DNA of 64,000 bases from Emticicia agri (GTDB lineage Bacteria; Bacteroidota; Bacteroidia; Cytophagales; Spirosomataceae). Both the position numbers and the translations under genes were made by a program. Under the pieces are notes generated by a model. The model was not told the DNA's origin. It worked only from the letters and a program-made list of their open reading frames with translations, and searched no databases. This document shows positions 62,655 through 64,000 of this stretch, in pieces. The stretch covers positions 167,041 through 231,040 of the forward strand of contig CAMAQF010000001.1 of NCBI GenBank assembly GCA_945860265.1, read 5' to 3'. How positions within the stretch are numbered: position 1 is the first letter of the stretch; every line of letters begins with the position of its first letter.

Positions 62655-62987
62655 ATGCAACAAAACACTAAAAATATCAACAATTTACTAAAGCTTTTCA
62701 AGATAGATTTGCAAAATCTGTATCATGAACGCTTAGATAAATTGATTTTGTTTGTGTCGTATAGCAGGAATGAAGCTAAAGAAAATTCAGATATTGATTT
62801 GTTGTTAGTACTAAATGATAAACAAATTTCGCCTTACAAAGAAATAGATTTTAAAAACGACTTGGTTTTTAGTTATATGCTCAATTACGAAAAGCAAATT
62901 TCGATTGTTCCAACAACCAAACAACAATTTGAACAACAAGAAAGCCCATTATTGCTTAATATACGAAAAGACGGCATTAATCTATAA
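62655..62987 (+). CDS. MNT-type nucleotidyltransferase-like protein, altered active site
   Basis: 110 aa, nucleotidyltransferase fold of the MNT/HEPN antitoxin class. The motif normally written GSxARxEA-x-SDIDLLV is here VSYSRNEAKENSDIDLLL: the first Gly of GS is replaced by Val, while the two metal-binding Asp residues (SDID) are kept. Other MNT proteins are paired with a HEPN toxin; none lies next to it. Residual function is doubtful. It precedes the hicA gene by 17 bases. Confidence 0.75.
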   Translation: MQQNTKNINNLLKLFKIDLQNLYHERLDKLILFVSYSRNEAKENSDIDLLLVLNDKQISPYKEIDFKNDLVFSYMLNYEKQISIVPTTKQQFEQQESPLLLNIRKDGINL

Positions 62988-63004
62988 ATTTCATTAAGCA
63001 TAAT

Positions 63005-63268
63005 ATGAGCAAAATAGATAAAATTTTACTCAAAATTCTAAGCGGTTCATCTGACAATAACATTGAATTTGATGATTTACTTAAACTATTGAAAATACTT
63101 AGTTTTGAAATACGTATAAAAGGAAGTCATCATATACTTACAAAAGATAATATTGTGGAAATTATCAATATTCAACCCAAAGACAGCAAAGTAAAAAGTT
63201 ATCAAGTAAAACAGGTTAGAGAAATTATTGTAAAATATAATTTAAACCCTTCAAGTGATGAGTTCTAA
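63005..63268 (+). CDS. hicA: HicA-type toxin
   Basis: 87 aa. The dsRBD-like HicA fold: LLKLLKILSFEIRIKGSHHILT with the catalytic His of GSHH, then IQPKDSKVKSYQVKQVREII. An mRNA interferase that cleaves RNA independent of ribosomes. It overlaps hicB by 11 bases, toxin first, the usual order of E. coli hicAB. Confidence 0.9.
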   Translation: MSKIDKILLKILSGSSDNNIEFDDLLKLLKILSFEIRIKGSHHILTKDNIVEIINIQPKDSKVKSYQVKQVREIIVKYNLNPSSDEF

Positions 63269-63470
63269 ATACGGAATAATTATATATTGGAGCGAAAAAG
63301 ATAATTCTTTCCTTACCGAAGTGCCTGAATTAGCTGGTTGTATGGCTGATGGGGAAACTTATCAAGAAGCTTTGTCAAATACCGAAGTTGTAATTTCTGA
63401 ATGGATAGAAACCGCTCAAAGTTTGGGTCGCCAGATTCCGCAACCCAAAGGAAAATTAATGTATGCTTAA
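63258..63470 (+). CDS. hicB: HicB-type antitoxin (short form)
   Basis: 70 aa. The HicB N-terminal domain is [34 protein letters not shown], a partial RNase H-like fold. The C-terminal DNA-binding part found in longer HicB is missing, so it may inhibit the toxin without repressing transcription, as in other short forms. The ATG at 63258 was preferred over the GTG at 63255. Confidence 0.88.
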   Translation: MSSKYGIIIYWSEKDNSFLTEVPELAGCMADGETYQEALSNTEVVISEWIETAQSLGRQIPQPKGKLMYA

Positions 63471-63480
63471 CCGAAAACCT

Positions 63481-63576
63481 ATGTTCAAAAAAATATTAAT
63501 AGCCAACCGAGGCGAAATCGCCCTCCAAATTATCAGAACTTGCCGTGAAATGGGGCATCAAGTACGGAGTTTGTAG
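63481..63576 (+). pseudogene. accC: Truncated start of accC (biotin carboxylase)
   Basis: 31 codons reading [20 protein letters not shown], then CREMG, HQV and a TAG at 63574-63576. [25 protein letters not shown] is the invariant start of AccC; the family normally continues IKTVAVYSEAD. The fragment begins 10 bases after hicB and is followed by a second hic pair. It cannot be functional. Confidence 0.9.
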
Positions 63577-63612
63577 GTAGAAATTTATTTTCAGCGAAAA
63601 ACAAGAAATACT

Positions 63613-63873
63613 ATGCAAAATCGAACTTTCAGGGTTGTCATTGCAAGAGATGAAGTAGGTGGATATGTTGCAGATATTCCCACCCTAAAGCATTGTGTTT
63701 CTTATGGAGAAACCATCGAAGAAGCAATGATAAATATTAAAGAAGCATTAGAAGGAGTTCTTTTGGTAATGGAAGAGGAAGGCTTACCAATTCATGACGA
63801 TAGTAATATTGTGGAATATTCTTTGTCTATTACTTCATCTTTTCAAAATCAAAAAACATTGCTCACTGCTTGA
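63613..63873 (+). CDS. hicB: HicB-family antitoxin (second pair)
   Basis: 86 aa with FRVVIARDEVGGYVADIPTLKHCVSYGETIEEAMINIKEAL, the HicB domain, and a longer tail than the first copy. It comes before its toxin, the reverse of the first pair. It begins 37 bases after the accC fragment. The antitoxin role is by family and position. Confidence 0.87.
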   Translation: MQNRTFRVVIARDEVGGYVADIPTLKHCVSYGETIEEAMINIKEALEGVLLVMEEEGLPIHDDSNIVEYSLSITSSFQNQKTLLTA

Positions 63874-63877
63874 TTTT

Positions 63878-64000
63878 ATGAATTTATCACCAAAAAATCT
63901 AATAAAATTATTAGAACAAAGAGGATGGATACTTAAACGAATCAACGGCAGTCATCATATTTATTATAATCACGAAACTAAACAAACACTGCCGATTCCT
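63878..64000 (+). CDS. hicA: HicA-type toxin, 3' end cut by window edge
   Basis: Partial, 41 codons visible: MNLSPKNLIKLLEQRGWILK, then RINGSHHIYYNHETK with the catalytic His of GSHH. It starts 5 bases after the hicB stop. The rest lies outside the window. Confidence 0.85.
   Translation, partial: MNLSPKNLIKLLEQRGWILKRINGSHHIYYNHETKQTLPIP

Noticed and set aside
1..64000. tRNA, rRNA, transposase or prophage genes
   Set aside because: None was recognised by eye; a tRNAscan or profile search would be needed to exclude a tRNA fully.

Overview
This 64-kb window is a low-GC chromosomal segment from a member of the Bacteroidota, most likely the Cytophagales; the genus cannot be fixed from the sequence alone. 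The evidence is the T9SS type A and type B C-terminal sorting domains, a DUF4296 lipoprotein, a DUF2911 protein, promoters of the Bacteroidota type (TTTG, 19 bases, TAnnTTTG), FabV, and an ArgF' (succinyl/acetyl-ornithine) transcarbamylase. Most of the window is housekeeping: hemA, mutL, dxs, uvrA, recQ, moaC/mobA/moaE, a tail-specific protease, murB, and the usual lipid cluster DUF177-rpmF-plsX-fabH-efp-accB.

Layout. 1-7.1 kb: DMT permease, collagen-like lipoprotein, POTRA/barrel outer-membrane protein, acyl-CoA dehydrogenase and a histidine kinase. 7.5-10.3 kb: hemA, then a scarred patch with a DUF433/DUF5615 toxin-antitoxin-like pair and a decayed type I specificity subunit. 10.5-16.7 kb: a Tat-exported Gfo/Idh/MocA oxidoreductase, a TonB receptor behind a clear TPP riboswitch (so probably a thiamin-compound receptor), a barnase-family lipoprotein RNase with its barstar-like inhibitor, and a DUF2911 protein. 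17-33 kb: mutL, two tandem rhomboids, dxs, uvrA, a fatty acid hydroxylase, a PBP4-type D,D-peptidase, a secreted T9SS zinc protease and recQ. 33-44.7 kb: molybdopterin genes split by a T9SS type B protein and a BECR-like nuclease, a DUF58 pair, a dolichol-phosphate-mannose-synthase-like enzyme, an S41 protease, NUDIX/esterase and a DeoR regulator with palindromic sites before it. 45-56 kb: APC permease, PfkB kinase, argF', fabV, an FN3 lipoprotein, murB, DoxX, acyl-CoA dehydrogenase and PAP2. 56-64 kb: the plsX-fabH-efp-accB cluster.

The most striking region is the right end. In related genomes accC normally follows accB directly. Here accB is followed by about 3 kb of accessory genes: a Uma2 nuclease, a PIN toxin pair, a broken FN3/LRR lipoprotein, a defective MNT-type nucleotidyltransferase and hicAB. 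Then comes only the first ~28 codons of an accC-like gene, followed by a second hicBA pair in the opposite gene order that runs off the window. This looks like repeated insertion of toxin-antitoxin modules at the accB-accC junction.

The intergenic regions carry several families of short palindromic or direct repeats. One of them lies within the signal-peptide coding region of the TonB receptor. No tRNA, rRNA, CRISPR array, intact transposase or prophage was seen.
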